Shown one piece after another: positions 33,152 to 44,663 of a stretch of DNA of 64,000 nucleotides (position 1 is the first letter of the stretch; each line of letters starts with the position of its first letter). Origin of the DNA: Lycium barbarum (Eukaryota; Streptophyta; Magnoliopsida; Solanales; Solanaceae); contig NC_083337.1 in NCBI RefSeq assembly GCF_019175385.1, positions 161,895,713 to 161,959,712 of the forward strand, given 5' to 3'. A program made the translations under genes and the position numbers. The notes under the pieces were generated by a model that made no database searches, was not told the origin of the DNA, and saw only the letters and a program-made list of their open reading frames with translations.

Positions 33152-34629
33152 ATGGGTGAAGAAGCTAAACAAGTTAGTCATATTTTCCTTTCTTGAATTT
33201 GTTTCTTTTGGTGAATCTGAATTTATGATATTTGATTAGACTATGACAAAATGTTCACACAGTTGATTATTATGTTTGATAGAAGCCCTCTAAAGAAGAC
33301 CTGAAAATAGAGGTAAAGAAAGAAGAGAACATAGAGGAGAAAGAAGAATCAAAACCATCTTCTTCTTTCATGTTGTACATAGACTTGCATTGTTGAGGAT
33401 GTGCCAAGAAGATTGAGAGGTCCATTTCAAAGATTAGAGGTTTTTATTCTGCTCTATATTTCACTTTGTTTGTGATGTCCTGATAAGTTTATGTGCACCT
33501 TCAATTCTCCACTATGTTTTCCAGGGTTGTTTTCTTCTGACGCTATTTTAGAAAACTACTAATTAATCTATGTCTAAATGGAGCAGGAGTTGAGAGAGTG
33601 ATGATAGATATGGGGCAAAATCAAGTGACAATAAAGGGAATGATCGAACCACAAGCAGTGTGCGAGAGGATTGTTAAGAAAACAAATAGAGTTGCAAAAG
33701 TACTATCCCCCTGCCTGAAGCTGAGGGTGAACCTCTACCTGAATTTGTTGCTTCACGGGTATATCTTTTATACTCCTACAGTATATTTCTTGCTGAAGAA
33801 TATACATAAAGACCATAAATGTAAATGTTTGATCCTTCTTGTTATATTACCTTTTCAGGTTAGTGAATTGAGGACAATTGAGCTCACTGTCAACATGCAT
33901 TGTGAGGCCTGTGCCCAGCAACTGAAAAGAACAATTCTAAAAATGAGAGGTATACAAACGAGTTCTTTAATATTAGCTAGCAAAATTTTAAGTACACGGG
34001 TCCAGAATTTTAAGTTTGTAAATGTGAAAATTCACGATATGTATTATATCGTGCTAGTGAGTCCAAACTTCGTTCCTATAATTTTGCACTTAATTTTCTG
34101 ATCCGCAAATTAGTAAGAATCCATTGTAAGTCGGTAACACTAACACATTCTTCCTCAAATCATCAAATCATACCATGCATAAAAATATATTAGGAGACCA
34201 ATTGTTATGACTTAAGGATAAATAGTACTACTAATAATCTCCTTCATGATTAATTTAGGGGTGAGCACGGTGGAAACAGATCTGAGCTTAGGGAAAGTAA
34301 TAGTAAAAGGAAGCATGGACGCCAACAAGCTCGTTGACTATGTATACAGGCGAACGAAAAAACAGGCCAAAATTGTCCGTCAACCTGAAACCCAGAAGCA
34401 TACGGAAGAACCAAAGATTGAAGATCCAGATCCAAATCCAGATGAAGAAGCTAAGAAACAAGATGAAGAAGAAAAGAAAGAAGGTGGCCACGATAGTAGT
34501 AAGGCATCGGAAGGAGAAGAAATCATCAATAAGCTGATGTATTATTGCCAGCCACTATATGTCACTGAACGAATCCCGCCTCCTTATCTCTTCTCCGATG
34601 AAAATCCTAATGCATGTTGCATAACGTAA
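33152..34629 (+). pseudogene. Heavy-metal-associated isoprenylated plant protein, disrupted
   Basis: The exon layout is 33152-33172, 33283-33439, 33587-33758, 33859-33949 and 34259-34629, with good GT/AG borders. It codes for a K/E-rich start, a first HMA domain, a second HMA domain (NMHCEACAQQLKR in exon 4, then SLGKVIVKGSMDANKLVDYV), an acidic linker and a CaaX-type C-terminus CCIT. HIPPs are prenylated metallochaperone-like proteins. Two lesions are visible. In the first HMA motif the codon between the two metal-binding cysteines is TGA (about 33397-33399; LHC-stop-GCAKKIE). Exon 3 lacks one base near 33706-33711 (TATCCCCCTGCC), so its downstream LPEAEGEP-like stretch is out of frame. The exon 1-3 length (350 nt) confirms the shift. 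Exons 4-5 remain clean. Sequence error could explain one lesion, hardly both. Recent pseudogenisation is most likely. Confidence 0.85.
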
Positions 34630-35491
34630 CCAATAATAACAGTTACGTGAAAGATCATCTTCTTCTACATTAATTGTAAGTGGTCATAGAAGACCATTTT
34701 CTCTGAGTTTTGATATATCTTGGGCTGAGACTACCACATGAGATATTTGGTGGATGACCAACTCCTATGTTTCTTTGCATTTTGTATCAGACAAGCAATT
34801 TCATCTTTCCCAGTTTGATTCTACATATGAAACAGGGGAGCAACTGATGATGATGCCAGAGGAAAAGAACCGAAATTTATATATAACATTTCAGTAACAT
34901 CCGTATGTAATTGGATGATAGCTTAAGGGAAAAATAATTTCAATGTTAAAAAGTCATAAAGGTTGCCCGTATAGCCATAAAAAGAGTTTTATAAAATTAC
35001 TATTTTCAAGAGGGAGGAGTAAGACAACAATCTCAAGTCCTCTAGAATAATATAAGACGGTCAGATGCAAGTTTAAGGATTTTTCCCCACAGGATCGATA
35101 AGTACTCAGGTACAAGATGATGGCCCAAGGCAAAATGAGCTAAATCAAAATAATCATATACATAAAGAAAGCGCATTTTTCTTGATAGAACTCATTGGGT
35201 TCAAATCAGTTACCTTAAATCTTGTTCGTCTGCAATGGTTGTACAGTATTAATTTTCTGTATGAAATAAAAGCAAACAGATGTTGCAGCTTAACCTTAAA
35301 GGGTGTCAATGGTCAAAAGACAATGCAATCTAAATGATTGCATTGATGATTTTGTTGTTTTTACGCGGATCTTGATATTTTATACATACCATAATCAGCT
35401 AGGAAATGAAGTCATAACTTCAGCGAGAAACTACAACAAAAAGGATAAGAGAAGAGAAAACTTCTGCAAAGGCAGATTATTGTACAAATCT
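34630..35491. other. Spacer between HIPP and dioxygenase
   Basis: AT-rich. It holds the 3' flank of the HIPP locus and the distal 3' flank of the convergent dioxygenase gene. No recognised element. Confidence 0.45.
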
Positions 35492-35677
35492 CCTAACACA
35501 TTTATTACGATGGCCTGCTCGATCGGTAGCTGTGTGACAAAAACACACATAGGCAGATATAAAAATTCCTTATACTACCAGTGTAAAATTGCCTAACACA
35601 TTTATTAGATGGCCTGACGATAGCTAGCTGTGTGACAAACTACACACAGGTCGATGTAAGAATTCTTCATACTGATA
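35492..35677. repeat. 100-bp-period direct duplication in dioxygenase 3' flank
   Basis: Copies at 35492-35578 and 35592-35677 begin CCTAACACATTTATTA and share GATGGCCTG, TAGCTGTGTGACAAA and TTC(C/T)T(T/C)ATACT. It sits 30-210 bp beyond the stop codon, so it is probably in or near the 3' UTR. Confidence 0.8.
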
Positions 35678-35708
35678 TATAACTTGAACCCACATACAAA
35701 TACTAGTA

Positions 35709-38700
35709 TTAGTTTCCTTTCTTGAAAAGTTCCAAACAGTGTTCCTGGTCTAAATTCCTGCTCCAAAATTTGTTGTAATACTCGGGATAAGTGAAATCCC
35801 GATAAATGGTTGGTGACCCATCTTCAGTTAAGGTTTGTGGAGCACTAATAATTGCACTTTCAGAAGGACAAAGGAAAGAAGCCACGGACATCCTTGGTTT
35901 GTCTGAATTTACAATAGCTCGATGCCATACACTTTTGTACTTTCCGTTACTCAATGCCTGCAGGATAAACACGAGTATTTCAAATATCACTGTAAGGAAC
36001 TTGCAAGAGTATACTAGGAGTTTTTTTCTATTTATAAGTTCTCTGCGCTTAACCATGTTTAAACCTCTTACACTGTGAAATGTGTGACCATCTCATCTAA
36101 AATTTTAACTTATTTGAGAGGGTATAGTTTTATTTACTATTATATCTTCAAGACATTCTCTCACATGTGGTCAGCCTGATTCTTTCTCCATCTGTCAAGC
36201 TAGCGGAGATTTCTATTTCATAATGTGTGGCGGTGAAGTTTAAATTTAGGACCTTTGCTATCATACCGAACTGTGCGTAACTATCTCGTCTAAAAACTTA
36301 ATTAAACTGTTAAATATATAGGATATACGACTTCTATTTACTTAATAATATCTTCAACTTTGACCAACGACAATAAATAACTAATGAATACATCTACTAT
36401 AGGATAACGTGAAAAAAAATAAAGTAATCTGTCATAACAGGTTAAGCCACAGTAGTGTAACTAACTTAAAATCTTATCATGAAATAAAAGAGAGTATGGT
36501 TTACCTCCAATTGATCACCAATATTGATGACAAAGGCATTAGGCTGAGGTTTAACAGATAACCATTTTCCATCCTTGAGAACTTGAAGACCTTCTACTTG
36601 CAAATCTTGAAGAAGAATAGTAAGGGCATTTGGATCTGTATGGGCTGGTAGCCCATAAGTGAGTTCAGGTTCTGGACACTGAGGGTAAAAATTGATAGCC
36701 ATATGTTGACCTTGTTCACCCAACGCATTCTTTATACAATCTTTCTCAAGGCCTAGGCTCTCTGATATTGCTTCTTCCAATCTATATCCAAGTTGTCGAA
36801 CTTCCGTGCAGTATCTGCTCACTATTTTCCTGTCCATTGAATAAATTAAAGGGTGTAATTAGATTCTTCTCCCAATTAAAACGAGTAAAAAACAAGAAAA
36901 AAATGGAAAAGGATGAAAGACAAAAGCATGAATCCAAAGATGAAGAGAGAAACAAAAATAAAGTTTGAGAGTAAAAAGACTTTTCTTAAAGAAAAAAAAA
37001 AAAAAAAATCATCCATTTTTCTACCGCATATACTATTTTGAAATCAACCAACGAAGCTCTACAGTTGAGTTAGCAAACCGAAGTAAATGTAGAAAAACTG
37101 TGTAAATTCAATCCGAAGAAAAAAAATAGAAAGATTAGACAAGATAACCAAAAACTATTGAAAGAATAAATCTAAAAAAAATAGTACTACATTCACATCT
37201 TCTAATTAATTTAAAACATAAACTTAAATTAAATAGATCCACTTCATTATCACAATGAATTATATTTATTTTATACACTACTATTGTCAATATAGATATT
37301 AAATACTTACTGAAAACAATAAAAAAATATGACATGCTGAGATAACCGATCGCGGAACTCAATAGCACATCGTTGAATTTAAAAAAAAAAAAAATCGAAT
37401 CTTAGTTTAAGAAATTAAATATTCAAAAGACAGAAAAATGTTCTCGAAATACGACCAGATTGATAAAATTACAGTACTGTATCTTTTTACAAAAAAGGTT
37501 CTTTCACGGACCAAATCGAAATCCAATCCTAAAGTCGTTGTCTACTAGTGTAATAATACTACCTGACAACAAAGGGAATCAATTATCTATCGCAGAAGCT
37601 TACACAATTTCTATCTACCATCTATGTCACCATGATGCCGTCATGCCGACGACAAGTTGCTTTCATGCGGAAATACTCCATATAATTTGTGTTAATTGTG
37701 TGAGGTCAAATAAAAATTCTTGTTTGTATAAAAATAAATATTCGTTTTTGTTTCAATTTTTGTTTCTTTAGAAAAATAGGTCAGCACAATCGCGTGAGAT
37801 TTTATTCATCATCAGTCCAGTGTTTTAAAAGATGCGGGCGTAAGGCGAAGCGTTTTACATATGTCTCGCAAGGCGTAAGCCCCACGAATATTTAATTTTT
37901 ATTTTTTTTTAAATTAATAAAATAAAAATATAAGTAAAAAATATACTAAAATTATATAAATAAATAAAAGAATTAGTATAAAAATATATATATATTTATT
38001 ATTAACATAATAGCATATGCATGAATTATTAAAAATATCATGAAAAAGTGAATGTAAAGATGCATTACACAATAACATGACTATGATGAAACATAATTAG
38101 AGTTGACAAAACGATACTTTGTCCTAATAATTCAAAGATAAAATTGACAATAATATAAAGTTATTATTTTAAAACCTAAAACTAAATACAAATTAATATT
38201 CATTATAATACAAATAGCTAGAGTAGAGTCTTCAAAACATTATCTAAACTAGAGTGATATCAAAAGAAATTCTAAAACTAAAAACTATCTTGAAAATTAT
38301 AAATTGAAGAATGCTAAAAAAATCTTGAAGAAAATAAAGCATAATGAAGGAAAATGCAAACATGGAAGATAGTAAGAATTGGAGGACAAAACTCTTTGCT
38401 TTGTAGTTTACTTTGCATACAAAGGTATAAAGTGTATATGTTATGTTACTCCGTAAACAACAATGAGAAAAGCTAATGAAATTAGGATAAACCATTAGAA
38501 AAAACTTTTGACTTTTTGAAATATTTAGTTTGAGAATTTACTATGAATTAATTACTGGATATTTAACTTTTTTAAAAAATTATTAAGCAATTTTGGCTCA
38601 AATTTATAAAAGTTCCCCGGGCTTACGTCCCAAATGAACGCCTCAAATGTTGGGGCTTATGCCTAGGCGAACGCCCCGAAGGTTGGGGCTTACGCCCCGC

Positions 38701-40650
38701 CTGTACGCCTCGATGCGTTTTTGGTACATTTTGCCTCGGGGTAAACCCCGCTTGTACGTCTCGATGCGTTTTTGGTACGCTTTGCCCCGGAACTCACCTC
38801 AGAAACGCCTTTTAAAACACTATTCATCACCCTTATGAATTGAAAAAGGGTTATGCAGACTAATTTGACATAATCTAATTAGAGCTCTTAAACAATCAAA
38901 TCAAAGTTAATCATTAACTTTGTAAATTCATTGTTGGGGAAAGAATTGTCTTGGGACCCATTACTCTAGCTAGATTTTTTATATTCACCACAGAAATATT
39001 GACACGTGGCTTAAACAATGAAGGTGTACTTTAACGAATATAGCACTCCCTCCGGATAAAATAAGTATCCATTTAGCCAGTTACACACCTTAAAAAATAC
39101 TAACTTATAGAGAAAAATAGGTAATTTGACTAAAATACTCATAATTAAATAGATATTGAAATTTAGTCAATTGACACGTAAATTCTTTTTTAATTTGGTA
39201 GGTGAATAATCTTTTTTAATTAAAAAAATAAAGATTAAGTGAACACTCTTTTTTATTCGGGGGTTTCACATCTTCCGTACTTCTTTTTTCTTTTTTAACA
39301 TAGAAAGAACTTAATAGTAACAAATAATCTACCCAGATATATATGTAACATAACGTTTACGCAAAAACAACTAAGAGAGATGACAAACAAAATACGGCTA
39401 GTTAGATACGTGATAATATTTTACACAACTTAAAGACATGACAAACAAGAATACGACTCGTTAGATACGTGACAAATAATTTGCACAAAAAACACCTTAG
39501 ATACCTGACAAACACGCTTCATAGAAAATGACCGTGAACGATAAAAAAAAAAAGGAAAAAGAGAGAAAAAAATGTTTTAAAAGAGGGACCCGAACATGAC
39601 TAAAAAGAAAATTAAAAATTAATTACGAAATTCGTTATTAATCTACAACTAAATAACTCGTAGGTTGCCATAAATTTATGGGTAAATAGGATTAGCAACC
39701 TTTTTTATTTAGCTATATAATTTATCCGTCGTTAATTCCCTTCTTCTTCTTCTTCTTTTTTTGTTTTTGGTAGTAATGGTATTGGCGCACTTGAATGAAC
39801 TATTTTATTACATTAGATTGAAACATAAAACTAATTAGCTTGAGGGAATGTAATTGTGTTTACCTGAAAGAAGAGGGATTAGAAGGCCATTCAGGGGCGT
39901 ATTTCTCCAAAGGATAACAATGCAGTCTAAGATAATCTCTCCAATTATGAACAGTTTCCTTCTTCACATTAAAACTAGTGGATAATCTCATGGTCTTTGA
40001 TGGATCATCTGAATATAACTTCATTTTCTCTTCCACAGGTAGCCTGAAAAACTCATGGGCAACCTCTAGCATTTCATCTATTACTTCCTTTGGTACACCA
40101 TGGTTTATTACCTGATCATAATCAAGCTAAGTTCCATAAGAAAAAAAATGATGAAGGCCATTAAAAAATGACTACTTCCTGTGCTCCACCATATGTAGCA
40201 ACGTCCAGAGCACGGATGTCAAAATACGTAGTTTTCGATGAGCATTCAAACGTAGATTTTTCAACTTTCTTAAAAATAAAATTTACATATTTGAAAGTCA
40301 TTTGACAGTTAATGTATAGTTCAAAATAATTGAAAAATTGTTTAACAAAACCATGGTAAAAGAAAACCTTTTTGACTAATGGTGTGCCACACAAATTGGA
40401 ATACAAAGAGATTATTAACTCTATGCGTTAATGAAATGAAAAGGAGAACCTGGAAAAATCCATAAAGACGACAAGCTTCGCCAATTTGATGAATGATAAT
40501 GTTTCTATCACTGCAACACAAGTCGATAACTGGAACAACATCTTGTCTGTCAACAACTTCAGACAAATGAGGCCTTTGAGATTCAGGGCGAATATAAATC
40601 TCAGGGAGGGTTGAGTAGGTTCCATTGGAAAGAACACTTGTGGTCTTCAT
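35709..40650 (-). CDS. 2-oxoglutarate/Fe(II) dioxygenase, DMR6/DLO-like
   Basis: Four minus-strand exons, 40650-40450, 40111-39864, 36829-36505 and 35957-35709, join in frame to 340 aa. An N-terminal DIOX_N region (about 38-140) has VPVIDLCC and VINHGVP. The 2OG-FeII core has NFYPQCPEPELTYGLPAHTD, with ligands His213 and Asp215, then ALTILLQD and NAFVINIGDQLE. The third ligand is His270 (WHRAIVN), followed by the 2-oxoglutarate-binding Arg280-x-Ser282. The tail (DFTYPEYYNKFWSRNLDQEH) is typical of DMR6 and DMR6-like oxygenases, which hydroxylate salicylic acid and thereby damp immunity. Length and four-exon structure fit. Substrate is inferred from family only, and flavone synthase-type activity is possible. 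Intron 2 is 3.0 kb and carries two DNA elements. Confidence 0.93.
37819..38821. mobile_element. Non-autonomous TIR element in dioxygenase intron 2
   Basis: Terminal inverted repeat AGTGTTTTAAAAG is at the left, with CTTTTAAAACACT at the right. The subterminal regions are unusually GC-rich against the AT-rich core. Left has GCGGGCGTAAGGCG. Right has repeated GGGGCTTAYGCC, CCTCGATGCGTTTTTGGTAC (twice, about 50-bp period) and CCCCG motifs. ATTCATCA occurs on both sides (37804-37811 and 38822-38829), but 7 bp separate the left copy from the TIR, so it is only a possible 8-bp TSD. No coding capacity. Confidence 0.7.
39046..39263. mobile_element. Stowaway-like MITE in dioxygenase intron 2
   Basis: The left end CTCCCTCCGGATAAAATAAG and the right end TTTTATTCGGGGG form an imperfect inverted repeat around about 218 bp of AT-rich DNA. 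Subterminal AGTATCCA and TGAACACT words also pair. Confidence 0.6.
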
Positions 40651-40790
40651 TATATGTCAACAACATGAAAAAACAGATGTAGTTGAGAGTGCAGGAGCAA
40701 GAATGTTTAATGTTCAAGATATGCTAGTAGTTTCTAGGAACCTCAGGGTATTACTACTATTGATAAGCAAGTTTGTAATTTCCGATAGCT

Positions 40791-40798
40791 ATTTTATA
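40791..40798 (-). promoter_or_regulatory. Candidate TATA box of the dioxygenase gene
   Basis: On the minus strand CTATAAAATAGC lies about 140 nt upstream of the ATG at 40650. It is the best TATA match in the proximal region. Confidence 0.45.
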
Positions 40799-40859
40799 GA
40801 TGACATGTGTTGTTCGACTTTGAAAGTTTGTCTTATTTCTCTTCTATGTTGCCCTTAAT

Positions 40860-42295
40860 TTAGTTTAATATTACTTTAACTGCCATTATCTAATTTGGTA
40901 AATAAGAAAAAACATACTTTTAGATATATTGCAAGACTCTAATTCAATCTCTTCACACACCGCCCCCCCCCCCCCCTCTCCCCCACCCCACACCCCCCGC
41001 CCTTGCACCAACTCTTTAGTGTTGTATGTATTGGTGTTTAATCACTAATTTTCTACATGGTAAAATAATTATGTAATTCTTTTTTATTTTACTTATAAGT
41101 TTTTGTCAACAAAAATAAAATAAAAAATAATCTTAAAAAAATATAATAATTCACGTAGGAGAGCAATTATTCATAATTTTTTTGCTTAGTTTTTAAATAT
41201 ATAAATTTTATTTTAATGATTCAAAAGTACCAAAGGCCACATAGTTAGTCAGTTAAAATATTTTTTTTTTAAATGATCTGACTACCCAAAGAATAATACT
41301 TTCACATAAAATGAGAAGGAAGGAACATTTTTTTCCTTAACAAAAAATGAAATCAATGTCATAATAAATCTACTAAGACACATCAGTCATTGTGCATATT
41401 CATTGCTTAATGATTCCGTCTTCTGAGATGGGTATCACTAATATAGATATTTATAAGTCTATTTATAGATCTTATTCTCTTATCTTAAGCTTAAAAATAT
41501 AGATTCCACTAACGATATTGCTTTTGGCATTCCTCTAAAGATTTTAAAATTTAACATTACTATGAATAATTTATTGAGCTCTTATGCTCTTATATGGTGA
41601 GCTTGCTATTGAAAGTAGTGCGTTTAGGATAGCTAATAAAATAAATGAATATAATTTTGTATTTTTTATTAATTTTAGCTTAAAATAGATTGTCGAATTT
41701 GTTCTTTCTTCTTGGAATGTTTCGCAAAAAGAATGAACTGGTCTATTTGATATTGAATTTCAACAATAGATATTGAAATACCCAGTGCGATAAAGGAAAA
41801 TAAAGAATAAAAACATTTGTAAACAAATGATTAGCTTCGTCAACAGACTGTTGCTTTGTCATGCATTAGTTCATTTTCAATTAAATATAACGTCACTTAT
41901 CGACTTTCAAGTCATAGTTTCTTTATTTATTTGAGGTTGAAAATCGTGCTAGCATTTCTTGTACACTCAAATATCTTTTTGCAATAGTTGGTTAGTCAAT
42001 ATTGATTTAATTCAGGAACAAATGAGTCAAATTAATTCGATATATGATATAGTTCAATTTGGATTATTGGACACTATATTCCCAAAAGCCTTCAATGAAA
42101 TTAAAAAAAAAAAGATGTGATATCATGAATTTATTTGAAAATAAAAGGAAATTCTTCTTTAACTTTCAAATATTTCTATATTATGATTTAGTTTTTAAGA
42201 TTTTGTAGAAAATGGCAAAGTACTGCTCCTTCAATAACCTAATGTCAAAAAGAGAGAGTGAAAAATAAAAAATAATTATACATTTAATTTTAATG
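40860..42295. other. Intergenic, no gene seen
   Basis: AT-rich. A C-rich run (40960-41002) is the only feature. No element ends recognised. Confidence 0.5.
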
Positions 42296-42606
42296 GGGCA
42301 ATTTGCAGGATTGCCCTTCGCTGGAGGCGGTCTTTAATTTTTACTTCTCAAAATGGTGGTCTTTAAATTCTGCCCTTCAGGCAGAATTTTTGCCTGCACA
42401 GGCAGAATTTCAGCCCGTGCAAATTTTGCTTGTTCCCATGCAAATTCTACCTGAGGCAGAATTATGCAACCTCTACCTCGAGAAAATTCTGCCTTGAACC
42501 CACAACTTCAGGGTGTTAGGCGAGGGGCAATACTGAAAGACCACCAATTTAAAGGGCAAAAATTAAAGACCACCCCAAATGAAGGGCAATCCGCGCAAAA
42601 AAAAAG
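42296..42606 (-). mobile_element. Mutator-like MITE
   Basis: It is flanked by a perfect 9-bp TSD ATTTTAATG (42287-42295 and 42607-42615). The left end is GGGGCAATTTGCAGGATTGCCC-like and the right end GAAGGGCAATCCGCGC followed by A(n). These are the same termini as the MITE at 25302, here reversed. The interior is distinct: it repeats GGCAGAATTT and AATTCTGCC words that can fold back. Confidence 0.88.
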
Positions 42607-42803
42607 ATTTTAATGTTAATATTGACCCAGGCTTAGCACGGGCCAAGTGACACTAATATTTTCTTATTCTTCTCTTATACTAGACGGCGCATGCCCGTGC
42701 GCCAACACTTTGGATTATAGTTTATATATGTGTATGTAGTTGTGTTTGGATAGTGATAATATATATATTTTATATTGCTAATAAACATACATAAGTTTGC
42801 ACT

Positions 42804-42849
<46 letters not shown>

Positions 42850-43779
42850 TATGTTCAAAACACGATTAATATAACATTGTAGTTTGTGCTCCATATCCAA
42901 AACTTTATTATATTAGTGTTTGCTACGAATACAAAGATGGCAAAAATTTATTAATACTTTTTAAAAGAGAAGACTTGTTTAAAAGAAAACTATTTTCCTC
43001 TCTTTCAGATAAAACAATACCAATAATTAAGCATCAGTTGATACTTTAAATTTTAATTAGATTAATTTAAAGGTGTAAAATATTCTATTGTTAATGTATA
43101 TAGATTGGACCTAAACAATACTTATTATTTTTTATCAAATTTTGATTTAGATAATTCTAATTCAAATTATTAAAGTAATTGACATGTTTAAAACGAAACA
43201 AAGTAGAAATTTGATTTTCTATTTAAACGAAGAACTGCTATTTTTTAATTTTTGGTAAATATTCTTGGTTTAGCTCATTTTAATTGTCATGTTGTCTTTT
43301 GCACGGTTTTTTAAGGAAACGTCAATTAGAATTAGAATTTTACTAATTCACCTTATTAATTATTTGATCTCCATTTAATATTATTTTTTATTTTACGACG
43401 TTAATCTCTTTTCACATTTATTAGAGTAAGGAAAAAAATGAAAAAGTAATTAAATTCTATCTTATTTTAAAATATAAATATTTTAAGTATATTTATTTTA
43501 GTAAACATAACAAATAAATGACATGGCGGAATAACATATACAACAGTTAAATATCTAGATTAGATATCAGGCTAATATAAGAAAAGAAAGGAAATTGTAT
43601 GGTTTGGCTATTTAACCTTTTGAAGAAAAGCAATAATATGGGGTCCATGTTTTTTGTTGTATAATAATTTCACTTGCTCCCACTAATGGGTTGATATGCA
43701 TGTGACAATGAATCCACCATTATTGACTTAATGGGGATACTTTGGGAATTACACGAATATTGTTTGATTTTTTAATATG

Positions 43780-44530
43780 GGATGCATGTTTTTTTTTTTT
43801 TTTTGACATTGCTTATTTTTTTAATATGGGGTTCACTTTTTTTTTTTTTAATATTGTTTGATTTTTTTAATTTGGGGTCCGCTTTTTTTTTTTTTTACAT
43901 GAGTTTGGAGATGGCGGGATTCACTTTTTTTTTCATTTTTTTAATATTCTTGGTGTTTTTAGCATGGGGCCCACCTATTTTTTTTTTTTAAATGATGACT
44001 CACGACGAAGCATGGGTTTAACCCATGCTTCTATTTGACATTACTTGTTTTTTTAATATGGGGTTCATTTTTTTTTTTAAATATTGCTTGATTTTTTTAA
44101 TTTGGGGTCCGTTTTTTTTTTCCACATGAGTTTGGAGATGGCGGGGTCCACTTTATTTTTCCTTTTTTTTTTTAATATTCTTGGTGTTTTTAGTGTGGGG
44201 CCCACTTATTTAAAAAAAAAATGATGACTGACGACGAAGCATGGGTTTAACCCATGCTTCTATACTTAATATGGGGTGCACGTATTTTTTTTTTACATTT
44301 CTATTTTTTTTAATATGGGTTTCACTTTTTTTTTAATGTTGCTTGATTTTTTTAATATGGGGTCCGTTTTTTTTTTTTTTTTTTTACATGAGTTTGGAGA
44401 TGGCGGGATCCACTTTTTTTTTTTTTTAATATTCTAGGTGTTTTTATTTTTTAGTATGGGGCCCACCTGATTTTTAAAAAAAATGATGACTGACGACGAA
44501 GCATGGGTTTAACCCATACTTCTATTTAAC
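43780..44530 (-). repeat. Tandem 5'-subterminal units of Helitron B
   Basis: Three units of about 230-260 bp each run from a GACATTGCTTGTTTTTTT-like start through ATATGGGGTTCAC, TTTGGGGTCCG, ATGAGTTTGGAGATGGCGGG and TATGGGGCCCAC to the palindrome GAAGCATGGGTTTAACCC. The palindromes are at about 44007, 44236 and 44499. A fourth unit is at 47210-47395, separated only by the Helitron A insertion. Unit length varies with T-tract length. Confidence 0.8.
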
Positions 44531-44531
44531 A

Positions 44532-44615
44532 CTAGATGGCCTATGCCCGTGCTGCGCACGGGCCCAACACTTCGAATTATAGTGTATTTATGTATATATA
44601 GTTGTGTTTAGATAA

Positions 44616-44663
<48 letters not shown>

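Noticed and set aside
33385..33410. TGA between two cysteines of the HIPP metal site read as selenocysteine
   Set aside because: Land plants lack the Sec insertion machinery, and a second independent frameshift in the same gene points to pseudogenisation.
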